Positions 11,206-21,724 of a stretch of 64,000 bases of DNA are shown here, in pieces (position 1 is the stretch's first letter; each line of letters begins with the position of its first letter). Under the pieces are notes generated by a model, which worked only from the letters and a program-made list of their open reading frames with translations, had not been told where the DNA came from and made no database searches. The position numbers and the translations under genes were made by a program. The stretch covers positions 124,001 through 188,000 of the forward strand of contig JAFJTR010000006.1 in assembly GCA_022559985.1 (NCBI GenBank). Direction: 5' to 3'. The stretch is from Parastagonospora avenae f. sp. tritici 18332-5 (taxonomy: Eukaryota; Ascomycota; Dothideomycetes; Pleosporales; Phaeosphaeriaceae).

Positions 11206-13449
11206 TCATACCCGCGGTGTATGTCTTCTCGCAATAGCCGGTGAAGGACTTCGCAGCGCTTTGATCCTCTCCTTGACCTCGGCCTGCGTTTCCAGCGGCT
11301 CAGTCAGCACTCTAGGCCGGTAGACAAGCCGCTCTGTATCAACAGGTTTACCTGCGCTAATAGCCTCTTCGATTTTGACCTTCAGATCCTTCTCAAACGC
11401 TTCAGCTTCGTTCATCAACTCAACGATGCTCGACCAATTCAAGAAGCGCAACTCGTCAAAGAGAATTTTTGTTGAGCTCAGAGCGGGCGGGGCCACCGAT
11501 CCGTCTGCGGCTGGCTGTGGTGGAGGCTGGTGCGGGTCGGTTGTCATCTCATCGTACACGGCGCGAAGGTTCTCGGCCGAGCTTATTGATGCGGTGGAGG
11601 GATCAATGTGCATGTGGAATGGAAACCTCTTGAGATCGAGCGGCGCGCCGGACATGATGACCGCTTCTACATTGTTCATCTGCTCCTTCAGACCCTCCAT
11701 TTCGGCGACAAATTCTTCGACTTGCATGTGTTCGAAAGACGGCTGACTGTTGATGATGATGCTCTCGTCAAAATCCAGTTTTTGAGCCAGGTACTGCTGC
11801 ACGGTGGCAGTGGTAGTGTGGGACAATTTTGACACTTGTTCGTGGAAGTATTCCACCAAATCAGCCCTCCTGCACGCCTTGGTGAAAGTAATCCAGTCCT
11901 CGAAGGCGATCTGTGTGCCCTCGCCTTCAGCGGTGAAAACTATCTTTTCCCACAGCAGCTTAATTGGCGCCTGATTCTTCAGTAGACCAGCAGAATTCAT
12001 CGCCATCCTAGTACCGGCTGGGCTCAATACCGTGCCGGCTGTCTTCATGTCTTGCAGCGCTGTTGTGAGCAGATCGGGATCGCGCAGAGGCCCCGCTATA
12101 GAGACCATGGCCTCCCATAGCTTCAACTGATCAGAAAAGCCTGCCTGTAACAGCCCTGCCATAATTTCACGCGCCGTATGAACAATAATGGTGCGTACTT
12201 GAGCAGGCTCACCGTCAAAGTCCTCACCTGGACTCAAAGATGGTAGAATATGAGAGAAGCAACTAAGGAGAGTCGAGATATGCCGGGCCTGTATTGTTCC
12301 ACCAGCTTCTTGATAGGCATATAGAGCGTTCGCAATGGCTCGCAAGAGCTTGACGCGATCCGACATTGAGGCAGCGCTGAGCAAAGCAGTCTTCAAGTCA
12401 TGAGTAAGGTGGTTGATTCGTGCAGGACTCATGAGTATACCAGCACGGCATGCGACCATGACGGCGGTATAAGCTTCCGAGAGAGGTCGCTCAGCCAGGA
12501 AAAGCTCAAAGAAACGAGGCGGGACCTGCGTAGGGTACAAGCGGAGGATGGTATCGAGCGCCAGATATGCGTTTCTCCAGTCGCGCGCCAGAATGCGGGC
12601 AGTGCATATGCCCTGGAACAGAACGGTCGGGATGCCTGGCACGACGATTGGCTGAGTGCGGTCCGGAACGATGGCGTCAGGCGAGAGATGGTACGCTGCA
12701 AAGGTTCCTGGAAAGCGTGCCAACCCTTGGCTATACAGCTCCTCGAGTTCAGGTAGAGTTGCGTTGCCTCCATGGGCCAATAACTCAATAGCTGCACCGT
12801 AAGCAGACTGCGACAGACAGGCATCGTCTTGCTGCACGAGCCATTGCCACAGCTCGTGCCCCTCGGTGAAGCGCTTGAGATCTCTGTACAGGCTCAGCAG
12901 GTGGACGAATGCAAAGGAATGAGGCAGGATTGCGCCACTCTGGATGTCGGTGACAAAATCGTCAGTGAATTGGGTAAGATTCGGCGGCTTAGTCGGTTGG
13001 CGGGCGAGGACATGCAATGCCTGGGCAATGCTGCGAGTGTCCCTGCGTTTTAAGCATTGCGCTTCGACGAGGGTAGGGTACAGTTGCATCATGAGCGGCA
13101 AGTCGCGCAGCTCGGCTGCTTTGCGCAGCTTGGTGACCAGAGGTGCAAGCTGATCTGAAGCGACATCTGGGTCTACAAGTCTGCTTTTCTTCAGCCATTT
13201 GGCTCGCCGCTCCCATCTTTCTCGCCCAGACAGGCGGGTGACTTTGGGTTTTGCTTCAGTGGCATAACATGACTTTTGAGGGGCGGCTGCAGATGGCGTG
13301 GCTCTGGCTGGGTGGATAGCAGTTGGCACGGCGGCGCGCAGAAGACGCGGGACAAGGAACGGCGCTGAGGGGCAGACTATGGCAGCGAGCGAGGTGCGCG
13401 ATATCTTGTGCATGTTTGACGTGAAGCAGCGATGCTGGACAGCAGCCAT
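11206..13449 (-). CDS. Mitochondrial PPR-like protein, candidate complex I assembly factor CIA84
   Basis: Single exon, 747 aa. The N-terminus is rich in Arg, Ala and Ser with no acids (about residues 1-65), a typical mitochondrial presequence, followed by a basic RERWERRAKWLKKSR stretch. The remainder is helical, with PPR/TPR-like repeats. The segment WRNAYLALDTILRLYPTQVPPRFFELF resembles the conserved core of Neurospora CIA84-type proteins, which bind the membrane-arm intermediate during respiratory complex I assembly. That assignment is from memory of the family and is moderate; another PPR-type mitochondrial expression factor is the main alternative. A later Met (residue 13) could also start the presequence. 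It converges on the FAD oxidase gene with only about 160 bp between stops, and is divergent from coatomer zeta with a 136-bp shared promoter. Confidence 0.6.
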   Translation of the reverse strand: MAAVQHRCFTSNMHKISRTSLAAIVCPSAPFLVPRLLRAAVPTAIHPARATPSAAAPQKSCYATEAKPKVTRLSGRERWERRAKWLKKSRLVDPDVASDQLAPLVTKLRKAAELRDLPLMMQLYPTLVEAQCLKRRDTRSIAQALHVLARQPTKPPNLTQFTDDFVTDIQSGAILPHSFAFVHLLSLYRDLKRFTEGHELWQWLVQQDDACLSQSAYGAAIELLAHGGNATLPELEELYSQGLARFPGTFAAYHLSPDAIVPDRTQPIVVPGIPTVLFQGICTARILARDWRNAYLALDTILRLYPTQVPPRFFELFLAERPLSEAYTAVMVACRAGILMSPARINHLTHDLKTALLSAASMSDRVKLLRAIANALYAYQEAGGTIQARHISTLLSCFSHILPSLSPGEDFDGEPAQVRTIIVHTAREIMAGLLQAGFSDQLKLWEAMVSIAGPLRDPDLLTTALQDMKTAGTVLSPAGTRMAMNSAGLLKNQAPIKLLWEKIVFTAEGEGTQIAFEDWITFTKACRRADLVEYFHEQVSKLSHTTTATVQQYLAQKLDFDESIIINSQPSFEHMQVEEFVAEMEGLKEQMNNVEAVIMSGAPLDLKRFPFHMHIDPSTASISSAENLRAVYDEMTTDPHQPPPQPAADGSVAPPALSSTKILFDELRFLNWSSIVELMNEAEAFEKDLKVKIEEAISAGKPVDTERLVYRPRVLTEPLETQAEVKERIKALRSPSPAIARRHTPRV

Positions 13450-13585
13450 AATGGACTTTTCGGCTGGGTCGCACTAGCGGGACCTCCGTGATTGGCCGCT
13501 TCTCCGCTGGACATGGTCGAGGAGACACCTATCAAAACCCCACGCGAAGCTCTCACAGCAGCAAACACCCACGCCGTCGCCCACC

Positions 13586-14376
13586 ATGTCGCGCCCTCTG
13601 TCCCTCTTCAGCGTCCAGGCCATTCTCGTCCTCGCCATTGACGATGGCTCGCGCATCCTCACCAAGTACTACTCGAACCCGCACCCCCCGCCCGGAGTGC
13701 ATACCGACTTCCCTGGCCAGCAAGCATACAAGACGGTGAAGGACCAGAAGGCCTTCGAGAAGGGACTACTGGGTGCGTGCGAGACGGCAATTGGCTGGGG
13801 AGCGTAGTCTGACTAGTGGACAGAGAAGACAGCCAAGCAGACCACTGACATTATACTGTACGACCAGAAGGTGGTCGTGTTCAAGATGGAATCGGACGTC
13901 ATGCTCTATGTCGTGGGAGGCGCCGAGGAGAATGAGGTGCTTCTATACAGGTACGGATGTTGAATGCATTGTGCGAACTCTGACTAACCATGGCGCAGTG
14001 TTGTGCTTGCGCTGCGAGACTCGCTCAACATTCTGCTGAAGTGAGTGCACCATGTCCAAAAGGCGGCCAATTCTAACCCCTCGTAGGAACTCCGTGGACA
14101 AGCGAACCGTCATCGAGAACTACGACCTGGTGGTATGTAGACCGCCCTAGCCAGCTATGCAAAAACTAACTCGACCAGTCACTTGCTGTTGACGAGCTCG
14201 TCGACGACGGCATCATTCTCGAGACCGATCCAGTCATTGTTGCTTCGCGTGTCAGCAAGCCGCCCGCGCAAGACATGAGCTCGATGAAGAACATTGAGCT
14301 GTCGGAACAAGGGTTCCTCAACGCGTGGGAGTTTGGAAAGAGGCAGCTCGCCGAGAGGATACGGCAAGGGCTATAG
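13586..14376 (+). CDS. RET3: Coatomer subunit zeta
   Basis: Five exons: 13586-13772, 13824-13950, 13999-14040, 14087-14132 and 14179-14376, giving 199 aa, the normal length for zeta-COP. Splicing restores an uninterrupted longin-like (AP-small-chain) domain: SLFSVQAILVLAIDDGSRILTKYY at the start, GLLEKTAKQTTDIILYDQKVVVFK across intron 1, LYVVGGAEENEVLLYSVVLALRDSLNILLKNSVDKR across introns 2-3, and DLVSLAVDELVDDGIILETDP across intron 4. Zeta-COP is the small subunit of the COPI coat and acts in Golgi-to-ER retrograde vesicle budding, pairing with gamma-COP. It shares a short divergent promoter with the mitochondrial protein gene upstream. Confidence 0.95.
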
Positions 14377-14690
14377 TCAGGGTTCATTCTGTGTACGGCG
14401 TTGGAGGAGTTCTGACGGCAAAACGAGGCTAGTGGTAGACAGCCTCAGTGTTCTGGCATGATAGAACTGGTAGGCCGACGTTTCCACCAACATGGCCGAA
14501 TGCATTAATGTCTCCACTGATTGCACACTAGCTCTGCCGTGAAGGTAGCCATAGTCGTAGTGCATATAGTGTTTGTTACTAAGCATTCAGGAACATTTCC
14601 ATGACCCCTGCACGCCAGCTTGCGCGCCACTTCCGCGCTCCAACATCGTCATCACACCCCACCAAAGACTCTGCACACGACAACACCACC
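14377..14690. other. Intergenic between coatomer zeta and the Rqc2-like gene
   Basis: About 310 bp in tandem orientation: the 3' UTR of the zeta gene followed by a CA-rich leader (CACACGACAACACCACC) just before the ATG at 14691. Nothing else was seen. Confidence 0.5.
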
Positions 14691-17600
14691 ATGAAGCAGA
14701 GGTTTTCCAGCTTGGATGTGAAGGTCAGTACAACATTGAATGATATTGCTCATCACTGACAATTCCAGGTCATTGCTCATGAGCTGTCCAAAAGCTTGAC
14801 GTCTCTGCGGGTGACAAATGTCTACGACTTGTCATCGGTATATATGCGCCACGCTGCTACGATAACTGCTAGCTGACGCTCGCACAGAGGATCTTCCTCA
14901 TCAAGTTCCACAAACCCGACCACCGCGAGCAGTTGCTTATTGACTCTGGCTTCCGCTGCCATCTCACCGAATATGCCCGCACTACCGCCGCAGCGCCCTC
15001 GACCTTCGTCGCAAAGCTAAGGAAGTACCTCAAGACGCGACGAGTGACGTCGATTGCTCAGATTGGCACCGACCGCATTCTCGAGTTCCAATTCTCAGAC
15101 GGCTTGTACAGACTCTACCTGGAGTTCTATGCCGGCGGCAACATTGTCCTCACAGATGGCGACTTGAAGGTCTTGGCCTTGTTGCGGAATGTCGACGAGG
15201 GCGAGGAGCATGAGAGGCTGAGGGTTGGCTTGGAGTACAACTTGTCCATGCGCCAGAACTATGGTGGCGCACCAGAGCTCACAAAGGAGAGGATTCGCGA
15301 AGGACTGCAGAAAGCCGTGGACAGACAGCAAGCACAACCTGCTGCGACCAGCAAGAAGGCAAGAAAAGTCGGCAAGGACGCGCTGAGGAAGGCGCTGGCA
15401 GTATCTATCACGGAGTGCCCTCCGCTGTTGGTAGATCACGCCCTGCATGTCGCAAAATACGACTCTACACTAAAGCCGGAGGAGGTATTGGCAAGTGACG
15501 AGCTGCTCGAGAAGCTCCTCAGCGTCTTGAAAGACGCCAGAAAGATCACAGACGGAATCAATAACCAGGAACAGACGAAAGGCTACATTCTAGCCAAGCC
15601 AAATCCGAATGCGAGAACAGACGAGGACGGCGCCGAGAAGTCAAAATACATGTACGACGATTTCCATCCTTTCCGACCGCAACAGTTTGAAGAGTCAGAC
15701 TACACATTCCTCGAGTTCGATGGCTTCAATAAGGCTGTTGACGAGTTCTTCTCGTCGATAGAGGGACAGAAGCTCGAGTCACGATTGACCGAGCGTGAAC
15801 AGCAGGCAAAGAAGAAGCTGGAAAAGGCCCGCAGGGAGCACGAAGAGCGTCTTGGCGGTCTGCAGCAGGTACAGGAGGTAAACTTCCGAAAAGCCGAAGC
15901 TATCCTTGCGAACGTGCATCGCGTGGCTGAGGCGACAGAGGCAGTCAACGGGTTGATCAGGCAAGGCATGGACTGGGGCGATATTGCTAGTCTGATTGAG
16001 CGTGAGCAAAGCCATGGGAACGCGGTTGCTGAGACGATCAAGCTGCCACTAAAACTCCACGAAAACACGATTACCCTCCTGCTCGACGAGACGGACTTCG
16101 ACCACGCCGAGGAAGACGAGGATGAGGGTAACGAAACCAGTTCCGTCAGCGAGGATTCGGAGGATGAAGACGAAGGCCCTAAGAAGAAGGCCGCCCCTGC
16201 TAAGCCAGCAGCTCGGCCAAAGCTTGCAATCGACATCGACCTCGCTTTGTCTCCTTGGGCAAATTCGACAGAATACTACGATCAAAAAAAGACGGCAGCT
16301 AGTAAGGAAGACCGCACGTTGCAAGCTTCTACCAGGGCCTTGAAGAGTCATGAGAAAAAGGTTGCTGAAGACCTGAAGAAGGGCCTGAAGCAAGAGAAAG
16401 ATATTTTGCGACCTGTGCGTAAGCAACAGTGGTTCGAGAAGTTCATATACTTCATCTCCTCGGACGGCTACCTCGTTCTGGGAGGTAAAGATGCCCAGCA
16501 GAACGAGATCATCTACAGGAGATACTTCCGAAAGGGTGACGTTTACGTCCATGCCGACCTGAAAGGTGCTGTACCGATGATCATCAAGAATAAACCCACG
16601 ACTCCAGATGCGCCCATTCCACCATCGACCCTTCAACAGGCTGGCCATCTTTCCGTTTGTTCGTCGGACGCCTGGGAGTCAAAAGCGGTTATGTCAGCAT
16701 GGTGGGTGTTGGCCGATCAAGTCAGCAAGACTGGCCAGACCGGTGAGTTCCTACCACCAGGCCTCTTCAATATCAAGGGCAAAAAAGAGTATCTTCCCCC
16801 AGCTCAGCTCATCGTCGGTCTCGCCGTGATGTTCGAGATCAGCGAGGCAAGCAAGGCTCGACACAATAAGCACCGTGTCCTTGATGGTGTCAACATTTCT
16901 GCAGTAGAAATGGCGCCCGACTCAGAGGAGCAGCCAAAAGCTGCACAGGAATCCAAAGAGGAAGACAGTGATGATGATGATGAGTTTCCTGATGCGAAGC
17001 TCGCCTCTGACTCGGACGATGACTTCCCGGATGCGAAGATGGAGCATACTGAGGAAAGCGATGCCGAGTCAGAAGCAGCAGGACACGCCAATCCGCTGCA
17101 GTCGAGCAAGGCAGATGCACATGAGGACAGTAGTGATGAAGACGAAGAAGTCAAATCTGTCAACGGAAAGCCAGAATATATCATGTCTGGAGGTCGAAAC
17201 GGCGCTAGCCAACAAGGAGATGCGAAGGACGACACCGGCTCACTTGGAGATTCTGAGCAGACAAAGGGCACTGGCCGCCGTCATCTGTCGGCGAAAGAGC
17301 GTCGTCTCTTAAAGAAAGGCCAGTTGCCCGCATCTATACAGGGTCCATCACAGCAAACAATTGCAGATGGCAGTGTTGACGGGGACGAAAGCGCATCTGC
17401 TGGCGAAGAAGCGCAGCAGCCCACAAAGCCTGCGGGCACAGTCACATCACAAGCATCGAAGGCAACTAGCGGTCCACTCCCACGAGGCAAGCGCAGCAAG
17501 CAAAAGAAGCTCGCAGCCAAATACGCCGCCCAAGACGAAGAAGATCGCGAATTAGCAATGCGTCTATTAGGCTCGAAATCCGGGCAACAAGCCGCTGAGA

Positions 17601-18166
17601 CGGCAGCCGAAGAAAAGCGTAAAAAGGAAGAAGAAGCCGCCGCCAACAAGGAGCGTCGCCGCCAACAACATCTCCGCGCCCAAGCCGTGGGCAAAGCCGC
17701 AGAAGAAGCCCGACAAGCCGCCCAAGCCCAAGACGACGACGACGAAGGCGACGAAGTCCTAAAGACCAACCTCCTCAACCTCGACGCCTTCACCGGCCGC
17801 CCCCTCCCCGGCGACGACCTGCTCACCGCCATCCCCGTGTGCGCCCCCTGGTCCGCGCTCTCCACATACAAGTACAAAGCCAAGATTCAGCCCGGGTCGA
17901 CAAAGCGCGGTAAAGCGGTCAAGGAGATTCTGACTATTTGGGACCATGCGGGTAAGGATGCGAAGGCGACGGATAAGAGTGCACAGGATGTCGAGCGCAT
18001 TTGGCCCAAGGAGATGGAGCTTATCCGGGGCTGGAAGGAGACGGAGGTTGTGGGTGTGGTGCCGGTGAGTAAGGTTCGGATCATGATTGCGGGTGGACGC
18101 GCGGGGGCGGCGGCAGCAAAGGGGAAGGCGAAGCCGAGGGGTGGGAGGGGAAGCAAGAAGAAGTAG
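14691..18166 (+). CDS. RQC2: Ribosome quality control complex subunit 2 (Rqc2/Tae2, NEMF family)
   Basis: Three exons, 14691-14723, 14769-14837 and 14888-18166, about 1126 aa. It begins MKQRFSSLD, the canonical NFACT-N start. Asp9 and the later TDRI (Asp96-Arg97) correspond to the yeast residues D9/D98/R99 required for CAT-tail synthesis. NFACT-N is followed by a coiled coil (about residues 315-360), the NFACT-R (DUF814) domain beginning WFEKFIYFISSDGYLVLGG near residue 548, a long acidic/Ser-rich linker, a Lys/Glu/Ala-rich helical region (LSAKERRLLKKG, KRKKEEEAAANKERRRQQ), and the NFACT-C domain (CAPWSALSTYKYKAKIQPGSTKRGKAVKEI). The protein binds stalled 60S-peptidyl-tRNA, recruits Ltn1 and adds C-terminal Ala/Thr tails. 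The very short first exons explain why a simple ORF view misses the start. High confidence. Confidence 0.95.
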
Positions 18167-19602
18167 ATGGTTGGATTTGATAGAAAGGGAAGATCTTGCA
18201 GAGTGAAGAGTGTCGTCTACGTCGTTTTCATGAGATACATCTCCATGTGCGTGCAAGATGATGGGGCTTTGGAGCAGATCGAGCCACATGAAGGCATTAA
18301 GCATGTCCGTATCATGCGGGAGATGGAGGATTTTCAGTCATTCATTCCACCCAACTAATCAAGGCTCCTGGACGGACGTAGAACGCAAAATTCTCCGAAC
18401 AACGGCGATGGGTTGTTGCGAAGAGAATCTATATCTCTGACTGAGCAATGGTGGTGTGTGTCGGCCCGAGCTTCTTTTTAGCAACTACGCCCCTTCCCTG
18501 TCACAGTTTCTCCGTCATCAACACAACAATACTCGTGCATCTCAAGTAATCTCCTATGCCTATGCAGCTTCTCCTATTGCCATTTTGCTCTTGAACGTGC
18601 CGCATGCTCTTGGCACAACTCATGCTCCATGTTCCGCCAAAACATGGATTCCGCGGATACATCGACGGATGCTTCGCGACGCCACGGGCACGCATCGCAG
18701 CAGGCAGTTCAGCTTAAACCGATTTCTCTGCCCAAGGCAGATTGCCAATCGGCGGAGTGCACAAACAGTCTATGACATCGGCAACAGGGATGTTTGCTAT
18801 GGCACTGTTATGCATCCGCCTCTTGAAAGGGCGCCAACGACTGCCATGCCACGACAATACATGAAGCCTTGCATGCAGCTTAACAGCCATGCTTGTTCAA
18901 TTCGCATGGCTAGAAATGCTCGCATGCGGCGAACTAATTGCGGGACAGCCAGCTCGACGTCATGAGCTTTTGGCCCCGCCATCAAGTCTCACTTCAACTT
19001 ATATCTCAAACATCATTCCCGTACCCGCCACGCCCCCACTGCTGAACACCAGACAGCAAACATTCAATCACCAAACACCGCCTCACGGCGTCGCCAAGCA
19101 ATGGCGAGTTCGTCCAATCAATAGGTACATTCTCTACGACAATTGCATATTGCGTTTCATGTCGCTCCTCGCCGCCATCGCCTCTTCCTTCATTCAGTAC
19201 CTTCGGGGACCATGATCTGGAGACCAAGAACTCGAACGTGTCATACGCCGCTCAGCGCACTTTGGAACCGCGGCGCACAGCTGCTACGCCGCGATGAAGT
19301 GTTCACAGTACACGCTCGGTTGCATGTGTGCCCGCCGAAGAGAATGTCGTCGGCGCTTCTGCAGAGAGCGACCAACGTCAAAAAGCGTTGTGAGACATGG
19401 CACAGTTTGAAAAGGCTGGAACTGCGAGTAAAGCCCGATGCTAGGCACACCGGAACGTCTGTGGCGCTTGATGAATCCATAGTATAAGAGAGTGGGAAGA
19501 TTCCAAGGATCTCGTTTTCTCCAAACTCCTTTCGCATCCACTACCAATCAGTTCAATCATCCCAGTTACCAAAGATACGCTGCCTCATTCTACTATTACT
19601 AT
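18167..19602. other. Intergenic, nothing recognised
   Basis: About 1.4 kb between the Rqc2-like gene and the I9-module gene, both on the plus strand. A 169-codon frame (18456-18965, +) starts without good context and has no recognisable domain, so it is not called. A TATAAG at 19483-19488 is the only plausible core promoter element noticed; it lies about 115 bp upstream of the proposed ATG of the next gene. Confidence 0.45.
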
Positions 19603-20651
19603 ATGTGCGGTCTTTCCTCGCAGTACTTGCCTCTGACGCCTCATCTAACATATAGACTAGCGACAAGCTCTTATCTGTGTACGATGTCTTTCCGCTAGAT
19701 CCTTCGAAAATCTCTGGGATCGAAGCCACACTGGAAGATCGATTCGGCGCCAAGGACTCAGAGGTCATTCGCCAGAAACAGCCGTTCAACTCTTATCTGC
19801 AGTTCAATTCAACAGATCATGGCCTGACAGATGCCATCCGTGCGATCGAAGGGGTCGAGTCTGTGACGCGTTCCGAGCTTCCAAACCCTGAGTATGTTGG
19901 GGGAGAGACGGGAAGAGATCGTAGAAACGATCGCAACGAGTAAGCGCTTCGCTCCGCATTCACTTTAGATATTCCTGCCTACTTCAACCTCAGAGCCAGA
20001 GATGCGGGTATGGCTATCTACACGTTGAATCTCGAGGATCCCTCCGAAGCCGCGGAACTAGATGTCTTTCTAAGATCTAAAGACTGGGGTGCAGACCTTG
20101 TTGCTAATGGGCAAGGCGAACGCATTGTCTCGTGGACTTTCGAGGTTCGGTCTCAGGTACAGGGTATATCGGAGCTGTTTATGCCCTTGAGGCCTCTCGT
20201 AAGAATTGACATTCGCCTTGCCCCTACTATGAGCAAAAAGCTAAGTATGAGGCGTGCCGAACCTGATACGGAAAGATACCGAGCCTTAGCAAACGAAACC
20301 AGCGACTCGCAGGCTACCTACAAGTATCTGAACTCCAAAGTTAGACCAGGCTTTACCCCTAGACAGATCAAAGAGGACGATTTTACAGTTGTTGGCTGGT
20401 ATAATCTTGTCTTGGATCAAGAAGCTGCGAAAGAGGTGAAAAGTCATAAAGGTATCGATAGTGACACTTTCAGAGTGCAAGACAAAATGAAGAAGCATCG
20501 AGCCTTGGATACACGCGACTCGATGCAAGCCGCGGATCCACCAAGAGATGGGACATTTAAAACAGCCCGTCAATTGCACCCGAGAGCCGCGCAGTGGGAA
20601 AAGCAGGCGAAGGCAGATGAAGCATTGGTCATGGACAGTCAATACAAATAA
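19603..20651 (+). CDS. Tandem inhibitor-I9-like (subtilase propeptide-like) protein, 5' intact part
   Basis: Probable exons: about 19603-19621, 19660-19939 and 19994-20651. The first exon is uncertain: TCTAACATATAGACTAG offers two acceptors before DKLLSVYDVFPLDPS. The product shows three diverged modules resembling the I9 propeptide fold: YDVFPLDPS...GIEATLEDRF...VESVTRSE; YTLNLEDPSEAAELDVFLRSKDWGADLV...VSWTFEV; and ERYRALANETSD...VVGWYNLVLDQEAAKEVKSHKGIDS. In fungi such repeats often precede a subtilase-like region. Here the frame stops at 20649, while a subtilase-like continuation follows in another frame (next entry), so this is either a truncated protein or the first half of a decayed gene. 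Function unknown; inhibitor- or chaperone-like binding to proteases is only an inference from the fold. Confidence 0.5.
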
Positions 20652-21286
20652 GTCTGGTTATGGATCTTGATAGATTGACAGACTTTGTACATGTCCCTGA
20701 GCCTGGAAAAGGTTCATTCGTATACGTAATAGGCGAAGGCGTGTAAGTGGAGGTAGGAAATGTGAGCATGTGATGCTAGGATCAAACCTGAATGCTAACA
20801 ATATTGGTGATAGTCAAACTACGAGTACGAATTTCACCCTCCCAACGGCAATTCGGATAACATGCCCGAACCAGCAACCCCAGGCCCCTCCCCCAACAAA
20901 GCCCTGTCCATAATCCTCCAACGCCGCCGCGAAAGCAAAACTTCGGAACGCTCCATCTACTCCAACCACCTGCTCTTCTTCCTCTCCCCACGAGGCGTGT
21001 CCGCACTCTGTCGGCCCGAAACAGACACCCTGTCCAAGCCCAAACTCAGCAGTGATGCTAGGAATCTGATTGAAGGGGCGGTGGCGCCGCTGGGGGGCAC
21101 GTTTGCGCTGAAAATCGATCGGACGGAGTGCGAGTACAAGAATGATGGGAAGGGAGTGCGGGGAAGTTGTGGTGTGGGGGGAGTGTGTTTGAGTGTTTTG
21201 GAGAGGACACTGGGATGCAGGTGTATTCGGTGGGGGATTATGCGGTTAGCCAGAGGGGGGTGGTGCATTGTGAGTGGGCGGGGTGA
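20652..21286 (+). pseudogene. Degenerate subtilase-like 3' part, frameshifted
   Basis: Just past the stop at 20649, a different frame reads LDRLTDFVHVPEPGKGSF then VYVIGEGV. This resembles the start of a fungal S8 catalytic domain (usual pattern Y-V-I-D-T-G), with the catalytic Asp replaced by Gly. An intron (GTAAGTGGAGG...GCTAAC...GATAG, about 20742-20813) leads into NYEYEFHPPNG and a Pro-rich segment continuing to IDRTECEYKNDGKG. Around 21150 the plausible frame changes again to LWCGG, VFECFGEDTG, MQVYSVGDYAV and VVHCEWAG, ending near 21286. No catalytic His or Ser motif is present. Two frame changes and lost active-site residues point to a pseudogene. A separate small gene starting at 20862 or assembly errors are alternatives. 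Confidence 0.4.
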
Positions 21287-21724
21287 AGGGGAGGAGATTC
21301 ACTCTCTTGATGATGTACGGCAGTGTATCTTTCCATCTTGCGGACTGGCTTTTTCTTCTCCGACATGTGCTCTCTCTTTGTGTCTAGTCTGGATTTTGGT
21401 ATCTACAGCTGGATGAGTAGCAGTACATTAGTAATGTTTCAGTGCTGCTATAGAATCACATCACTCATGAAGCATTTCAGGTAGATTTGAAAGCGTAAGG
21501 GGTATCTGAATGCTCCATTTTCATCTACAGGAAGCAGTGAGAGAGATCTATCGGAACGTACTAGAGATGGATACGGCTGGGGTACTCGTGAAAATCATGT
21601 ACATCTAGCCAAGCAGAACCATCGCGCCGGACTACCGTGTCATGCTGAGGGTCGTTATTTTTCGTCGATTTCTAGAAAGTGGAAGATTGAGGCGACTGAG
21701 GAGAAGAATGGCAAAGAAGCTGCT
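21287..21724. other. Intergenic, convergent
   Basis: About 440 bp between the decayed plus-strand gene and the end of the minus-strand TPS1 gene. It presumably holds their 3' UTRs; no feature was recognised. Confidence 0.45.
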
